A stretch of DNA of 64,000 nt, from positions 82,937 through 146,936 of the forward strand of contig MU119337.1 of assembly GCA_014904845.1 (NCBI GenBank). The letters run 5' to 3'. A program made the translations under genes and the position numbers. This DNA is from Acephala macrosclerotiorum. Its lineage: Eukaryota; Ascomycota; Leotiomycetes; Helotiales; Mollisiaceae. The notes below the pieces were generated by a model. It was not told the origin of the DNA and ran no database searches. It saw only the letters and a list, made by a program, of their open reading frames with translations. This document shows positions 20,328 through 32,200 of this stretch, piece after piece; positions within the stretch are counted from its first letter, which is position 1, and each line of letters begins with the position of its first letter.

Positions 20328-22361
20328 ATGATCAACCAAGATGATGGCCACCAAGATGCCTGGGTATCGTTCTATTCATCCTCGTTTGCGTCGCGGCTGC
20401 CTTATGTCTATTCCGCGCTGAATGAAGAGGCGCAGGAAATACGGCTTCTTACCATCCTTCCAAATGCATTCGCATCCGAAGTACAGGTGACACTACAGAC
20501 GCATGTCTTTGCAAAAAACGCCCCTCTGCAATACGAGGCATTGTCATATGCATGGGGCTCACCAAAAGACCCTGCCGATATCATTGTCGGAAGTCCATAC
20601 TCGCACGGAACAATCAGTGTGACGCAGAATCTGGCAGAGGCTCTGCGGTACCTACGATATGAAGATAAAATTCGAACGCTGTGGATCGATGCTATCTGTG
20701 TTAACCAATTGGACATGGCTGAGAGAACCAGTCAAGTCAAGAGAATGGCAGACATTTATTCAGCAGCTTCACGAGTGGTTGTCTGGCTCGGCCCCGAGTC
20801 TGATGATTCTACTATGGCCATGAACTGTTGTCAATTGATCTCATCCAATATCACAGTCGATTGGGTTCGGCAAACCATGTCTCCTGCATCTACTGACACT
20901 CACTGGGCCAACAAAGAAGCGCCCTTACCATTCAGTGGAACGGAGCTCGCTGCGATTAGTCGTCTGCTGGATCGGGATTGGTTCAAGCGTCTCTGGATCT
21001 GGCAGGAAGTTAACCTTGCTCCAGAGGTCATTGTCCTGTGCGGTACCGACATTTTGAGCTGGGTGGCCATTCAAGATGCGGTGTTTAGCATCTACGTGAA
21101 ATCATGGGCCCAGTATTACAACATTAAGTGGTCGCATCGGCGTCTACTCCACAGTTTATGCAAAGGGCCTAAGGGCCTCAGCTTGAATCACCTGATTGAG
21201 AACACAAAACATAGCCTTTGTTCCGACCCGAGGGACAGAATATTTGCTCTCTTCTCCTTTCTCTCCGCATACGATCGACTCTTGATAATAGAACCAGATT
21301 ATTCCAAGCCTCCCGCTCAGATTTTTGAGCAGTTCACAAGACATTATATCCAAGGTCGAAAACACTTGAAGATTTTGTCTACCATTGAAACCCGAGGCGA
21401 ACATTCTGGATTGCCATCCTGGATTCCTAACTGGTCGATTCCGCGGATTACGACGCCTTTCACGCGTACGAAGTTCGGTGGTCTTTCTAAGGCATCAGCA
21501 AAATTCAGAGCAGATGCATGTTTAGAAGTGCTCGGACGCACGATCGGAACCATCGAGATAACAGAGCCGTTCAGACTTCCAAACCCTGGCTCACGAGAGA
21601 GTACTTGCCGCAACGTATCCTTAGAACTACAAAGAATTACCACCGTATTAAACCTGGACGGCTTACTCGATGACGACAGCCAAAGCTTGGCTAGATTATG
21701 TCGAGTTCTGTGCGCGAACTCGGTTCTGGAAGTCATATCGTCTGCCACTTCAGACTACCACCTCGGATTTCAAGACGCTACGAACTCTTTACGAGAAGCT
21801 TTAAGGTTTACCGCTGAGGACCTTGGCAGCGATGCAACGACCAGCATGAAACAATTCATCAACTCAGTGCTGGTCAACTGTTACGGCCGGAGTCTTTACA
21901 GATGCCTTGACGGTACTATGGGCTTAGCACCAAATTTTGTCAAGTTAGGAGACAAAGTTGCAGTCTGGCTTGGTTGTGATACTGCTATGGTTCTTCGGCC
22001 TTTCAGAGAAAATCAGTATCGATTGCTAGGAGAGGCAGTATATGATGGAGCGATGGATGGTTCGGCATTTCTCGGGCCATTACCGGAGCGATTCCAACTT
22101 GTGCTGATAACGGTTGAACAGTATGATAAAGATAATAGCGTATGGGCTTGGAGGTTTCTTCACAGAGAAACAGGTATCGTGTCAGCTGAAGACCCAAGAC
22201 TCGTAGACATAGAACTGCCCTTGAGATGGAGAAGAAATAGCTACACAGAGGGTGAATTTCTCAATGATGAGACTGGGGAGAGAACGATGTATGACCCAAG
22301 GCTTACAGCAGAGTTCTTGAAGAGCAGAGGTGTGGCTCTAGAGGTCTTCGAGATAGTTTAA
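20328..22361 (+). CDS. HET-domain protein (heterokaryon incompatibility type)
   Basis: This is a single uninterrupted frame of 677 aa from ATG to TAA. The HET domain starts near residue 65 and shows its three hallmark blocks: YEALSYAWG (69–77), RTLWIDAICVNQ (116–127) and SRVVVWLGP (148–156), followed by DWFKRLWIWQE. The C-terminal half includes the usual DKVAVWLGC..VLRPF stretch seen in fungal HET proteins. HET domains are TIR-related modules that trigger cell death on recognition of non-self during hyphal fusion; partners are unknown here. The gene appears intact, in contrast to the broken HET gene 4.5 kb downstream, and sits beside the CorA-like gene, a common neighbourhood. Confidence 0.93.
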   Translation: MINQDDGHQDAWVSFYSSSFASRLPYVYSALNEEAQEIRLLTILPNAFASEVQVTLQTHVFAKNAPLQYEALSYAWGSPKDPADIIVGSPYSHGTISVTQNLAEALRYLRYEDKIRTLWIDAICVNQLDMAERTSQVKRMADIYSAASRVVVWLGPESDDSTMAMNCCQLISSNITVDWVRQTMSPASTDTHWANKEAPLPFSGTELAAISRLLDRDWFKRLWIWQEVNLAPEVIVLCGTDILSWVAIQDAVFSIYVKSWAQYYNIKWSHRRLLHSLCKGPKGLSLNHLIENTKHSLCSDPRDRIFALFSFLSAYDRLLIIEPDYSKPPAQIFEQFTRHYIQGRKHLKILSTIETRGEHSGLPSWIPNWSIPRITTPFTRTKFGGLSKASAKFRADACLEVLGRTIGTIEITEPFRLPNPGSRESTCRNVSLELQRITTVLNLDGLLDDDSQSLARLCRVLCANSVLEVISSATSDYHLGFQDATNSLREALRFTAEDLGSDATTSMKQFINSVLVNCYGRSLYRCLDGTMGLAPNFVKLGDKVAVWLGCDTAMVLRPFRENQYRLLGEAVYDGAMDGSAFLGPLPERFQLVLITVEQYDKDNSVWAWRFLHRETGIVSAEDPRLVDIELPLRWRRNSYTEGEFLNDETGERTMYDPRLTAEFLKSRGVALEVFEIV

Positions 22362-22976
22362 GCGACCTATCCACAGTTGTAATTTTACAACTATGGAAAT
22401 TACATCGAGCTACTCCAGTTCTGTTTGTAACCTTTACCTAATCCCGATTACCAAATAGAATCTCAAATAGGCAAAGCCGAGTAAGGGCATAAGGGGTATA
22501 TTGAATCTATGAAATCTAAAAATAAAAATAAAAAATAAAAAAACTAGTTAAAATTTTAAAAATATATAAAATATATTTTATTAAATTTTTTTTTTAGTCT
22601 TTATATTAAAAGGATTAACGTTTTAAATTAAATAAATATAAAACTAGGGTTATTCCCCATAATAAGCTATTCAGATTTTGATAACCATTTATAATACCAA
22701 TGTACTTCAGCCATCAGGCCCTTTTCGCAGATGCAATGTCCTAAACTCCTGTGGAACAATTTATTTTGGTCTGTATCAAATCGCAAGTCGATGAACACTT
22801 CCGTAACATCTACAGTTGATTCATCTATCGCTGCGTCAATGAATATATGATAATTCTACTACTTGGTTTCATCGTGCCGTAGTTCACCGACTCGTCGCCA
22901 TTAAGAGATCAGGTTTGATTTACGGAACACTGTCTGAGGAAGGTGCGTATCCAAACAAGCTCACTAGTACTAGATA
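22362..22976. other. Intergenic, partly AT-rich
   Basis: The 3' flank of the HET gene contains an AT-rich stretch (about 22,510–22,655) with A-runs and T-runs. The rest is unremarkable and no gene is seen. Confidence 0.5.
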
Positions 22977-23581
22977 ATGATGCATTCAAATTTGTTCACA
23001 TCCTATAAGTACCATGTAATATGGAAAGACCGCGGTATCAACTTTTGGATCCTGACTCCTCAACGGTCAACCTTTTATATCAAGTCTCCAAGAAATATCG
23101 GTCTGTGTCTCACTATCACAAACTCACAAGATGACCACATCCCCATCACGATGCTTGCCAATCCCGGAAAGGATGGCCCGTTTCAACCCCCTGGTGCTGG
23201 CAGGGTGTTCGGTACTTCAGCTCCTGGCCCTTACTCTATTCTCCACCTCAAGTTCATCGGCACTAGCAACTGCTATATCCGTGTTCCGACCATACTTAGT
23301 ACTGTCTTCGAATGGACATTGGCCCCGAATCTCACATGTTCAAGAATTCGGGATTTGGCACAATGAATTGTCAGTATTGGGCCGAAGAATTGCCGGACCA
23401 TATGAAGACTGGAATTGAGGTGGTCAGCTTGAAGAGTCAAAGAGATGGCTCTTGTGGTGTTGAGGCTTCGTTCGACTTCCCGGGCCATTTTCTGAGAATA
23501 AATGCGAAGAGAGTAGCAAACTGTCAGTATTGGGGGAAGATGGACCTAAGGGTGATGATTGGGATCTTTTCGAGGTTCTAG
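22977..23581 (+). pseudogene. Decayed small gene of unknown family
   Basis: Two overlapping plus-strand frames (22,977–23,366 and 23,312–23,581) together look like one damaged protein. The first contains NPGKDGPFQPPGAGRVFG; the second contains two NCQYW blocks about 150 bp apart (23,364 and 23,518). Part of the first block recurs in degenerate form at 20,135–20,225. I do not recognise the family. The changes of frame suggest a relic, though unrecognised introns are possible. Confidence 0.3.
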
Positions 23582-23639
23582 TGCTTGATAATGTAATGGA
23601 TGGTTGATTGAGGATGCCCACTTGGAGTTACTATATTCT

Positions 23640-24118
23640 ATGAGGGGCATGACTGACCTTTCAGCTCAGCAGTTGCCGCCGTGTGTTAGCCAGCTAGGAT
23701 ACGAAATGATTTGAGTCTTTGCTTGACCTCAATCAATCAAGGCGACGATGATCCCAACTTTGAGAATTCTACCTCTCTGAAACCACTTTGATACTCCTAT
23801 ATGAATCCCTACATTATATTTATATTCAGCCACTTCGTCTATAACAAAAGGAGAAAAGAGTTGCGTGAGCAACGCTAAGCGAAGACAACTCGCGACGCGT
23901 TCATTGGCTCTTTCCCTCGTAGCTCCCACTTTCGGCAGGCCACACACGCTACTGAAACGGAAGGCGCCGTTCAGGGGTCGGGACTCGAACCTCAAATTAG
24001 ACGTTCACCCGCTAGACCCTTCTCTCCACGCAACGACAACTCTTTCATCCTCCTCCTCCAACCTCTCCTCCAACCTCTCCTCCAACAGCTCAAGACAACG
24101 CACCACGATAACCTCATT
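23640..24118. other. Intergenic with a short CCT-rich repeat
   Basis: This is the upstream region of the MFS gene. Just before its ATG, at about 24,046–24,088, the sequence CTCCTCCAAC/CTCTCCTCCAAC is repeated in tandem, a pyrimidine-rich tract typical of fungal promoters and 5' leaders. Confidence 0.5.
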
Positions 24119-25585
24119 ATGATATCAATCCGAAAACTCTTTCATGAGCTGGGGCTGCACTCCCTCTTTGCTTCTGCCTTGGACACGAAGATCATCATTC
24201 TCCAACGATTCATCAGATTCTTCGCGTTCGGAGGCTCAACCATCGTTCTGGCCCTCTATCTCCACGAACATGACATCCCAGCCTCTCAAATTGGATTGTT
24301 CATGAGTCTCACGTTCGTTGGAGACATCATCAGCTTTGGATTGAGTCTTGTTGCCGACGGAATCGGAAGGAAGCACGTGCTAGCGATTGGGGCGTTGATG
24401 ATGGCGTTTTCGGGATTTACTTTTGCGACGAGTGGAAATTTCTGGATTTTGTTGTTCGCTGGTGTGATGGGAATTATCAGTCCAAAGTAGGTACTTGGGC
24501 CCTAAGACACTTGGGTGATATGCTGACATGACTGAAGTGGGAGAGAGATTGGACCTTTCACGTCGATTGAGGAGTCTACGCTAGCTCATCTGACAGCACC
24601 AGAGATCCGAAGCGATATCTTTGCTTGGTACGTGGTCATTGGATCAGCGGGAAGTGCCGCTGGAAAATTCGTCACTGGTTGGGCTGTTCAGCAACTACAG
24701 AATGCCAGAGGTTGGACTTCGATGAGGTCCTACCAAGCCGTGTTCTTCACGTATGCCATGCTTGGAATGCTCAATTTTATGTTGGCGTGGTTCTTGAGTT
24801 CGGGAGTTGAGCTTCAGAGATCAATCACGAAACCTGCACGAGATGGTGAGATTGGAGAGGAGGATGCATTGTTGCCAGGAGTCCAGACAGAGGAACTTGA
24901 GAAGAAGAGATCACTGTTGCCGACGATTAGCAGAGAGAGTCGCGGTATCATTTTCAGGCTATGTTGTTTATTTGCTGTCGACTCCTTGGCTTCTGGTCTT
25001 GTTCCCACGTGAGAATTCCCTCCCTTCCACAAAAATGTCGCTAATAATTTTAGTTCCTGGGTAACATACTTCTTCTACAACAAGTTTAACCTGCCGACAG
25101 GCTCACTCGGCACTATTTTCTCGATCATGGCGATTCTATCAGCAATCTCTTCTGTCGTCGCAGCATCATTGTCCAAGAGAATTGGGCTCATCAACACGAT
25201 GGTCTTCACTCATCTACCCTCCGCCATCGCACTTGCTCTGATACCGATTCCATCCTCACTTACTGGAGCCATCACTTTCCTCATAATCAGATCGTCGCTT
25301 GCCTCAATGGATATTGCCCCCAAGGCCGCTTTTCTCTCAATGGTCGTGCAACCTGAAGAGAGAACTGCTGTCATGGGATTCATTTCTGTAGTCAGGACCT
25401 TCAGCCAGAGCTGCGGACCATTCATCACGGGGTTGCTAGCTCAATCCGGACACTTTTGGGTCACATTTATTGTTGCAGGTTCATTGAAGGCTGCATATGA
25501 TTTGGGACTTCTGGCAGCCTTCAGCCGTCACAAAGTGCAGGACAGAAACACACCAGAAGCCAGCTCTGACGAACTTGAGGCTTGA
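24119..25585 (+). CDS. MFS transporter
   Basis: My gene model is join(24119..24486, 24538..25008, 25054..25585), 456 aa. Both introns (51 and 45 bp) are GT–AG and restore frame. The N-terminal half shows the MFS signature between TM2 and TM3, LVADGIGRKHVLAIGALMM, and hydrophobic segments consistent with about 11–12 membrane spans. A hydrophilic loop with many Glu (residues about 235–275) separates the two halves. TM segments of the second half include VTYFFYNKFNLPTGSLGTIFS and AITFLIIRSSLASMDIAPK. The substrate cannot be told from sequence alone. Neighbours are a decayed small gene upstream and a small hypothetical gene downstream. Confidence 0.88.
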
Positions 25586-25912
25586 AAGTTGAAATGGACC
25601 CAGCTTAAGATCAGCACAGGAGGTGCTGGCATTGCTCCTGGCTGATTGGTCGTCGCTTATTATCACGACATTAGTGCTGGTCACGCGTGCAGACCCTGAA
25701 GCAAGTCACAATAACAACCACCACTCTTGAGCACGTATCCGCCAATGGCAGGAAGTCCCCACAAATTGAGATACCTTAGCTTCTTAACTAAACTGTTCTT
25801 TTGCTGAAACATTATCGCCGATCCTATTTGTGAGTCCTGTCCCGTTTCTTCCACTGAATATCTCTAACCGAAACTAGTTCAACCCGCATGTCAACATGCA
25901 CGACGCGACGAC

Positions 25913-26374
25913 GTGGCACCACGCTACTTCCTTCCGGCGTGGCACATGTCAACAGTCTTCACCAGTACAAGTATCAAGAACGATCCATCACAACCCATCA
26001 AGAGCTTTGCTCCCAACCCCACTCCTCCGCCACCCGTTCTCGTCAAACAGAAAGCCTGCTCCGCAGCTTGGTTACATCCTCCTCCCTCCTACCTACCACA
26101 AGACATCATGACTTCCAACGAATCAGTCCCAGACTTCAAGCTCGAGCTCTCCTCCTTCGAGGAACGAGTCAAAGCCCGCAAAGAAGCAGAGAAATACGCT
26201 CCTTGGCACCCAAAGAACGTGCTTCTGCACCCGAACCGCACTTGGAGATTGGCTTTTGGTATTATTGGAGACAGTGATATGGAGCATGCGCTTGCGCATA
26301 TGGATTCAGGGACTGCTGGGAGCAAGGATAAGCCGAGACCGAAGCCAAAGAGGATGGAAAGGTTGTTTGGTTGA
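25913..26374 (+). CDS. Small hypothetical protein
   Basis: The frame opens at 25,913 (153 codons), but the more likely start is the ATG at 26,108. That start is preceded by ACATC and gives 88 aa: a charged protein with KARKEAEKYAPWHPKNVLLHPNRTW and a basic Pro/Lys-rich tail (KPRPKPKRMERLF). The upstream part is Ser/Pro-rich and could be a targeting peptide or leader. No family is recognised. Confidence 0.45.
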   Translation: MAPRYFLPAWHMSTVFTSTSIKNDPSQPIKSFAPNPTPPPPVLVKQKACSAAWLHPPPSYLPQDIMTSNESVPDFKLELSSFEERVKARKEAEKYAPWHPKNVLLHPNRTWRLAFGIIGDSDMEHALAHMDSGTAGSKDKPRPKPKRMERLFG

Positions 26375-26833
26375 AGGAAGAGTGATATACCCGAGGGCAT
26401 TCGGAGGAGAGCGGTTTGATGATCGGAAGGACTCGTATGGCGCTGAAGCAGCCTCAAGAGCCCATGGAAATTTCTGACCTGGATGATTTGGTCGACCCAA
26501 GTCTATGGCATGTACTTCTCAATGCCAATCCAAGTTTGGGTTTCTGTTCAACTAGTTCATTTCACGTGACAACTTCATCTTGCAACCGGTGCTCGGGGAT
26601 GGCTAAGATAGCCTATAGTTTGTATCATTCTACCTCGGTATCCTGTATTGTATTGTTGATCACCTTTTTCCGTGTTCTTGGATGAAAGAACGAACGATCT
26701 GCATCACATCACATAATTGCCTTCGGCACGAAACGAACAAAACAAGTGCGGCTGAAGATGCGCGCAACTTCATCTCATCGTTGGACATCGACAACTTTCT
26801 TCTGATCTTCCACCTTTGTTTCTCCGATCAACC
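26375..26833. other. Intergenic, no gene seen
   Basis: Ordinary composition with only short accidental frames; presumably the 3' flank of the small gene and promoter of the broken HET gene. Confidence 0.5.
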
Positions 26834-29260
26834 ATGTTGAACCATCTAACTTCCTGGCTCCCCTCTCGCGCCGGAGATGGTTCATTCGATGATGTTTCAA
26901 CGCTTTGCCAAGCCTGCGGATGCATCTTTCGCAGCCAGTATAAGGACAAGCCGCTCATCGTGACAGCAACTCACCACTTTCCTCAAACCATCGAGCAGAT
27001 GCAATCTTCTGCGAAGTCAGGCTGCCACCTATGCTACATTCGGTGGGATGATTTGCCACGGAAGGATCGTGAGTCGCTGCGTAGTTGTAAGAAGATCACG
27101 TATGGCTTCTGGAAAAGCAAGTCGGGGACGGTTTCGCGTTTGAATACTTCCACTCTACATCACCTGCTACGGGGAAGCCATACTCGACAATCTCGGTTCA
27201 ATTCGAACCGCTAGATGGTAAGTCCACCTTCTTTCTTGACACAATGGCACTTCCAACTGACAGTTCGATCGAAAGAACATCCAAAACGTCGTGTTGAAGG
27301 AGAACAGCGTTACGAAGGAATACCGATAATGAGCAAACTTACGAGCTTGCAACCTCATGGATACGCAATTGCGTCGAAACGCACGCCTACTGCAACCGTA
27401 CTACAGTCTCTTGTAAGATCAATCGGGTTTTTTGGGGGTGCATCAACCCAGGTTTTTTTTACAAAATCGCCACTTATCTCGTGGTATTTTAAGCCTTAAT
27501 AGACCACTTTTTTCCGTATCTCTATAGAAACGCTACTAGGCACCCAAATATTAGCATACGATTTTATCGATTTAATGCAATCCGATTAAATATTACGAAA
27601 ACTTATTTCTTTCGAAAAGTGGGCGCATACTTTAAATTGAGTGCAAATCGCATAGAAAGTAAGGTAAATCAATAGTACCCCTTAGTTCTCAGGCTTCTAG
27701 TTTATAGAATGATAAGTAAGGTGATGGACTGACTATAAATCGTACAATTCAAAAAACCCGATTGATCGCACAAGAGACTGTACTCCACTGCCACAGAACA
27801 GGGTCCTCCCTGCACGACTTCTTGACGTCGGCTCTGGACCCGAGCGTAATCCTAAACTTGCTCTCACGAACTCACTACTATTGGAGACGAGATACATGAC
27901 CCTCTCACATTGTTGGGGTGGCTTTCAGCCTCTGAGGCTTACCCTATCTAGTTTTGAGGATTTCCATAATCATATTCCATGGACTGACCTTCCTAAGACT
28001 TTCCAAGATGCGATGATTATCACCTCTAACTTAGGCTTCAAGTACCTATGGAGTCCTGTATGGTGCATAGGCTGTTAATCTAAAGATGACTGGAGGGAGC
28101 AGGCGGCTACCATAAGACATCTATCATAACTCATAGTGCAACATCGCCGCAGGAGCAGCGCGAGAAGCAAGAGATAGGTGCTTCATGGATCGTCCCCAGA
28201 TCGCCGTTCGTCCTTGCAAGATTTTATCGAGTTGGAATCGCGCGCCAAAACACCATTATGTGCGTAGCAGTTCAAACTTCCTCACATTGAGGAACGTAAC
28301 ACACTTCACAAACGAGCTTGGGTGGTCCAGGAGCTGGTGCTCGTTCCTCGAGTGCTTCACTTGGCCAACAAGTCTTTTGGGACTGCCTGGAGCTTAGAGC
28401 TTGCGAAACTTTTCCAGACGGGCTCCCTAACAAGTTCACCAAAACGAGTCTAGACGTCTACACATTACGGCATGAGTGGCTCAAGTCCAACAATCCAGAG
28501 ATTCAACGCTACCAACTATGGCAAGCACTTGCTGATCAGTACTCAGAGTGTGCAATCACAAAACCTGAGATCGACAAGCTTGTCGCCATATTTTGTCTTG
28601 CGCGCAAGCTCATCATTGATGGGATCAATACGTTGCTGGCATGTGGAGGAAGATCCTACCAGACCAATTGCTCTGGTGCGCCGACAAAGGTGAAGAACTC
28701 ATGCCTCCGAACGACTGCATTCCTTCCTCGTCCTGGGCTTCGTTGAACAAAAAGACCTACTCCGCTGTACGCACAGAATTTGGCAAGTCAAAACCCATTG
28801 TGCGGATTTTGTAAGCATACGTACCACTACTTGATTCCGACCTTTTCGGTCGAATCCTCCTTGGTGGAGTGCTGCGTCTCGAGGGACCGTTGCTAAAATA
28901 AGCATCTGACGTTGCATAGGCATCTACGACAATACCAAATGGTGGCTTGGAGATAGCTTGGCGAATTTCTTTGCCGATAGAGAGGGTTATGCGGATGGAC
29001 ATACCGTCTTTTGCTTGAGGATGAGAGCAGATGATTCCCAAGGAATATATACCGGGATCGCACTTGAGCCAACAGGCAAGACCGCAGGACAGTATCGATG
29101 AAGAGGGTACTTCTGTGCTTTCAACGTGAAGGAGCAGGATGGATACGTGCAATATTTCAAGTCAATGCATGAGGCGGATCTTCAAGCCCATGAGTATGAG
29201 GACGCATTGGGTGTTGATGAGGGAACGGGACTTCTGTTTTACAAGATCAATATTATATAG
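26834..29260 (+). pseudogene. Broken HET-domain gene with a MITE in an exon
   Basis: The start is ATG at 26,834, with the usual N-terminal CQACGCIF..CHLCYIRWDDL. A frame change near 27,125 leads into FEYFHSTSPATGKPYS, then a GT–AG intron (about 27,214–27,262). The reading continues to ETHAYCNR at 27,400, where the MITE sits. Beyond it the same frame resumes with PARLLDVGSG, then TRYMTLSHCWGG and LPKTFQDAMIITSNLGFKYLW. The next block, normally WIDSLCIIQ, is scrambled and stops at TAA (28,076–28,078). Further pieces follow in shifted frames: KRAWVVQELVL (28,310), FPDGLPNKFTKTSLDVYTLRHEWL (28,410), PDQLLWCADKGEE and SWASLNKKTYS (28,660–28,770). The C-terminal LLFYKINII ends at TAG 29,258–29,260. 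The gene is non-functional, and the foldback element begins six bases later. Confidence 0.85.
27404..27780. mobile_element. MITE (Tc1/mariner type), 377 bp
   Basis: The 31-bp terminal inverted repeats CAGTCTCTTGT..GATCAATCGGGTTTTTTG match at 29 of 31 positions. Both ends are flanked by TA (27,402–27,403 and 27,781–27,782), the target duplication of Tc1/mariner-superfamily elements. The interior has no coding capacity. Removing the element and one TA restores the HET reading frame exactly, so it is a clean insertion into an exon. It is not RIP-mutated, as expected for a repeat too short to trigger RIP. Confidence 0.93.
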
Positions 29261-29266
29261 GCAATA

Positions 29267-32200
29267 AGGTGGAACCCTCCCCCCCCCCACCCACTAGTGG
29301 GCCACCCCCTGCAATAGTCCACCTCGCTTAGCACACCGCCAATTACTATTCTCTTACTTTCGACCCAAATTTTTTAATAATTCTTTAATAAAATTCTTTC
29401 AAATTTTACAAACAATTAAAAATGATTATAAGTTAAACACTCTATTAATCGGTCACCCTCTAAATCGGCCGCTTCGCTTAATTTACTACTACTCACTTTT
29501 AATTCCAATAATTTTCTTATTTTTTAATAATTATATAAAATAAAATAGAAACAACGCTAATAAAACCATTAGAGTTTAACGATATATTTTAACGGTTTCT
29601 AATTTTTATTTGTACTTTGTAAATAGTTTCGATATCGACGAATTTAAAATTTGAATTAATTATTATTTTTTACTGTTTTTTAAATTTAAATTACATTATT
29701 CTAGTTTCAAGTTGTTTGATTCGACGCTTATATTGTATAATAATAAAAATTTTATCGTTTAAACTTTTAATTATTTTTTTAAAAAATACTTTAATAATTA
29801 TAAAATTGATTATTTTAAATTTCGTAATTTAACGAGTATAATCTCGAATATTCTTATTTTTTTAAAAAGTTTTAAAAGTAATTAATAATATATTTTAATT
29901 CTATTCAAGTATTGGATTTTTTATTAAAGTTTTTAAAATTGGTTCGATCGTTTTATTATTATTTTTAAACAATAATCGATTTATAAAAGATTTCGATAAT
30001 TTGATCGATTATAATTTTGAAATTAATTATTTTATTTTACAATTTGTAACTATTAAAGTATTCATTCGAGCTAGTTTATAACAATCCAAAAAATTTCGCT
30101 TTTTAATAGAAATTGAATCGTTTAAAAGAGTCAAAGTATTAAATCGCTTTCGATAAGTATATTTTAAAAAAGAAAATACGAATAAATTCAAAAGTTAAAA
30201 TACATATAAAATATATAATAATAAAAATAATAAATGAATATTATTCGAATAATATTTTTATATAAATTTTAGTGTTTTATGATTTTTATAGTCGTTTAAT
30301 ATAAGTAAACGAGATTTTTTAAAGTCACGTAATATCGTTTGAAATATAAAAACTTTTTATAATTATTTAAAAATAGTATTATTAAAAATCTATTTATTTT
30401 CAATTATAGTAAATTTTTAGTTTTTATAAAAATATAATCTCATAAAAACTATTATTATTAAATTGATTTACTTTTAAATATAATTAATAAATATAATATT
30501 TTTTCGATTATTAAAATATATTCGATAAATAAAATTTAAACTTTAAATTTTAATTATTTTTTTTAAATAAAGTACTTTTTAATACTTTTTATTATTAGTT
30601 TATTTTTTTCTTAATTTTTTATAATTTTTACTTCGTTTATATTCTAACGGTTTTTCGATTTAATAGTTTTAATAATCGAAATTTCTAGTTTTTGAAATCA
30701 ATTTTTAAAAATATCGAAAATAGTATTATTAACGCGTATAAAATCGATTTTAAATTATTTTTTAGTTTTAAAAATAGAATTCCGACGAAGAAAACCGATT
30801 ATTTAACGCTTTTCAAGTAATACTATATTATATTTAATAATCAAAATCCGTTAAATAAAAGCTCGAATCTATTTATAAGTTAAATTCTATTTAAAGCGTT
30901 TTTAAACAAATATTTAATTCGTAAAACGTTATTTTTGAACTAAAGAAAGTTTTTAACGATATATATAAACTTTTAATCAAAAGAAACGATTTAATTTTCT
31001 GTTTTAAAGTGTAACTCGTAGTATATTTTATTCGAAATTAACTTTGCGCTCGAATTTGCTATTAGTTATATTTTTAAGTGCGTATTAAATATCGTTTTCA
31101 ATATATAAAAACTTTATAATTACTTTTAATTGATTACAAAGTTTGAAAAAGTTTTATTAAAAAATAATTAAAATATTTAATTCTAAAGTAAAAGTATAAA
31201 AATAGCAATATATTAAACGAGACGATCGATTTAAAAAGTAATCGATTAATAAAGTATTTGATTTAAAGTTTTTATATACTAAAGACGACGTTTAATATGC
31301 ATTCAAAAATATAATTAATAACAAATTTAAATGTAAAACTAATTTGAATTAAAATATATTAAAAAGTACTTTTCGATATAAAATTAAAAATCGCGTTATT
31401 CGATCAAAAATTAATACATTTTTAAAGACTTTTTTTAATTTAAAAATAACGTTTTATAAATTAAATATTAATTTAAAAAAATTTAAATCAAAATTTAATA
31501 TATATACAAATTCGAAATTTTATTAAACAAATTTTAATTGTTTAAAATAATATTATATTATTTAAAAACGTTAAATAATTAGTTTTTTTTATTAGAATCT
31601 TATTTTTAAAATTAAAAAATAATTTAAAATCGATTTTATACGTTTTAATAACGCTATAATTAATATTTTTAAAAATTAATTTTAAAAATTAAAAGTTTTT
31701 ATTATTAAAATTATTAAATCGAAAAATCGTTAAAATATAAATAAAATAAAAATTATAAAAAATTTAAAAAAAAATAAACTAATAATTAATAATATTAATA
31801 AAACTTTATATTTATTTATTATATTTAAAAGTAAATTAATTTAATAATAATAGTTTTTTATAAAATTAAAAATTTATTATAATTAATAATAAATAAACTT
31901 TTAATATTATTATTTTAAAATAATTATAAAAAGTTTTCATATTTTAAATAATATTACGTAATTTTAAAAAGTCTCGTTTACTTATTTTAAACGATTATAA
32001 AAATTATAAAATAATAAAATAATATTTATTTATTATTTTTATTATTATATATTTTATATATATTTTAACTTTTAAATTTATTAATATTCGCTTTTTTAAA
32101 ACGTATTTACTGAAAACGACTTAGTATTTTAATTTTTTTAAACGATTTAATTTTTTTAAATAAACGAAACTTTTTAAAATATTATAAATTAATTTAAATA

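Noticed and set aside
23955..24025. tRNA-like B-box (GGTTCGAGTCCCGA) on the minus strand with a nearby A-box-like TAGCGGGTG
   Set aside because: The two boxes are too close for a tRNA and the T-stem does not pair properly. No acceptor stem can be formed except a 5-bp GGGTC/GACCC. At best it is a decayed tRNA or SINE fragment.
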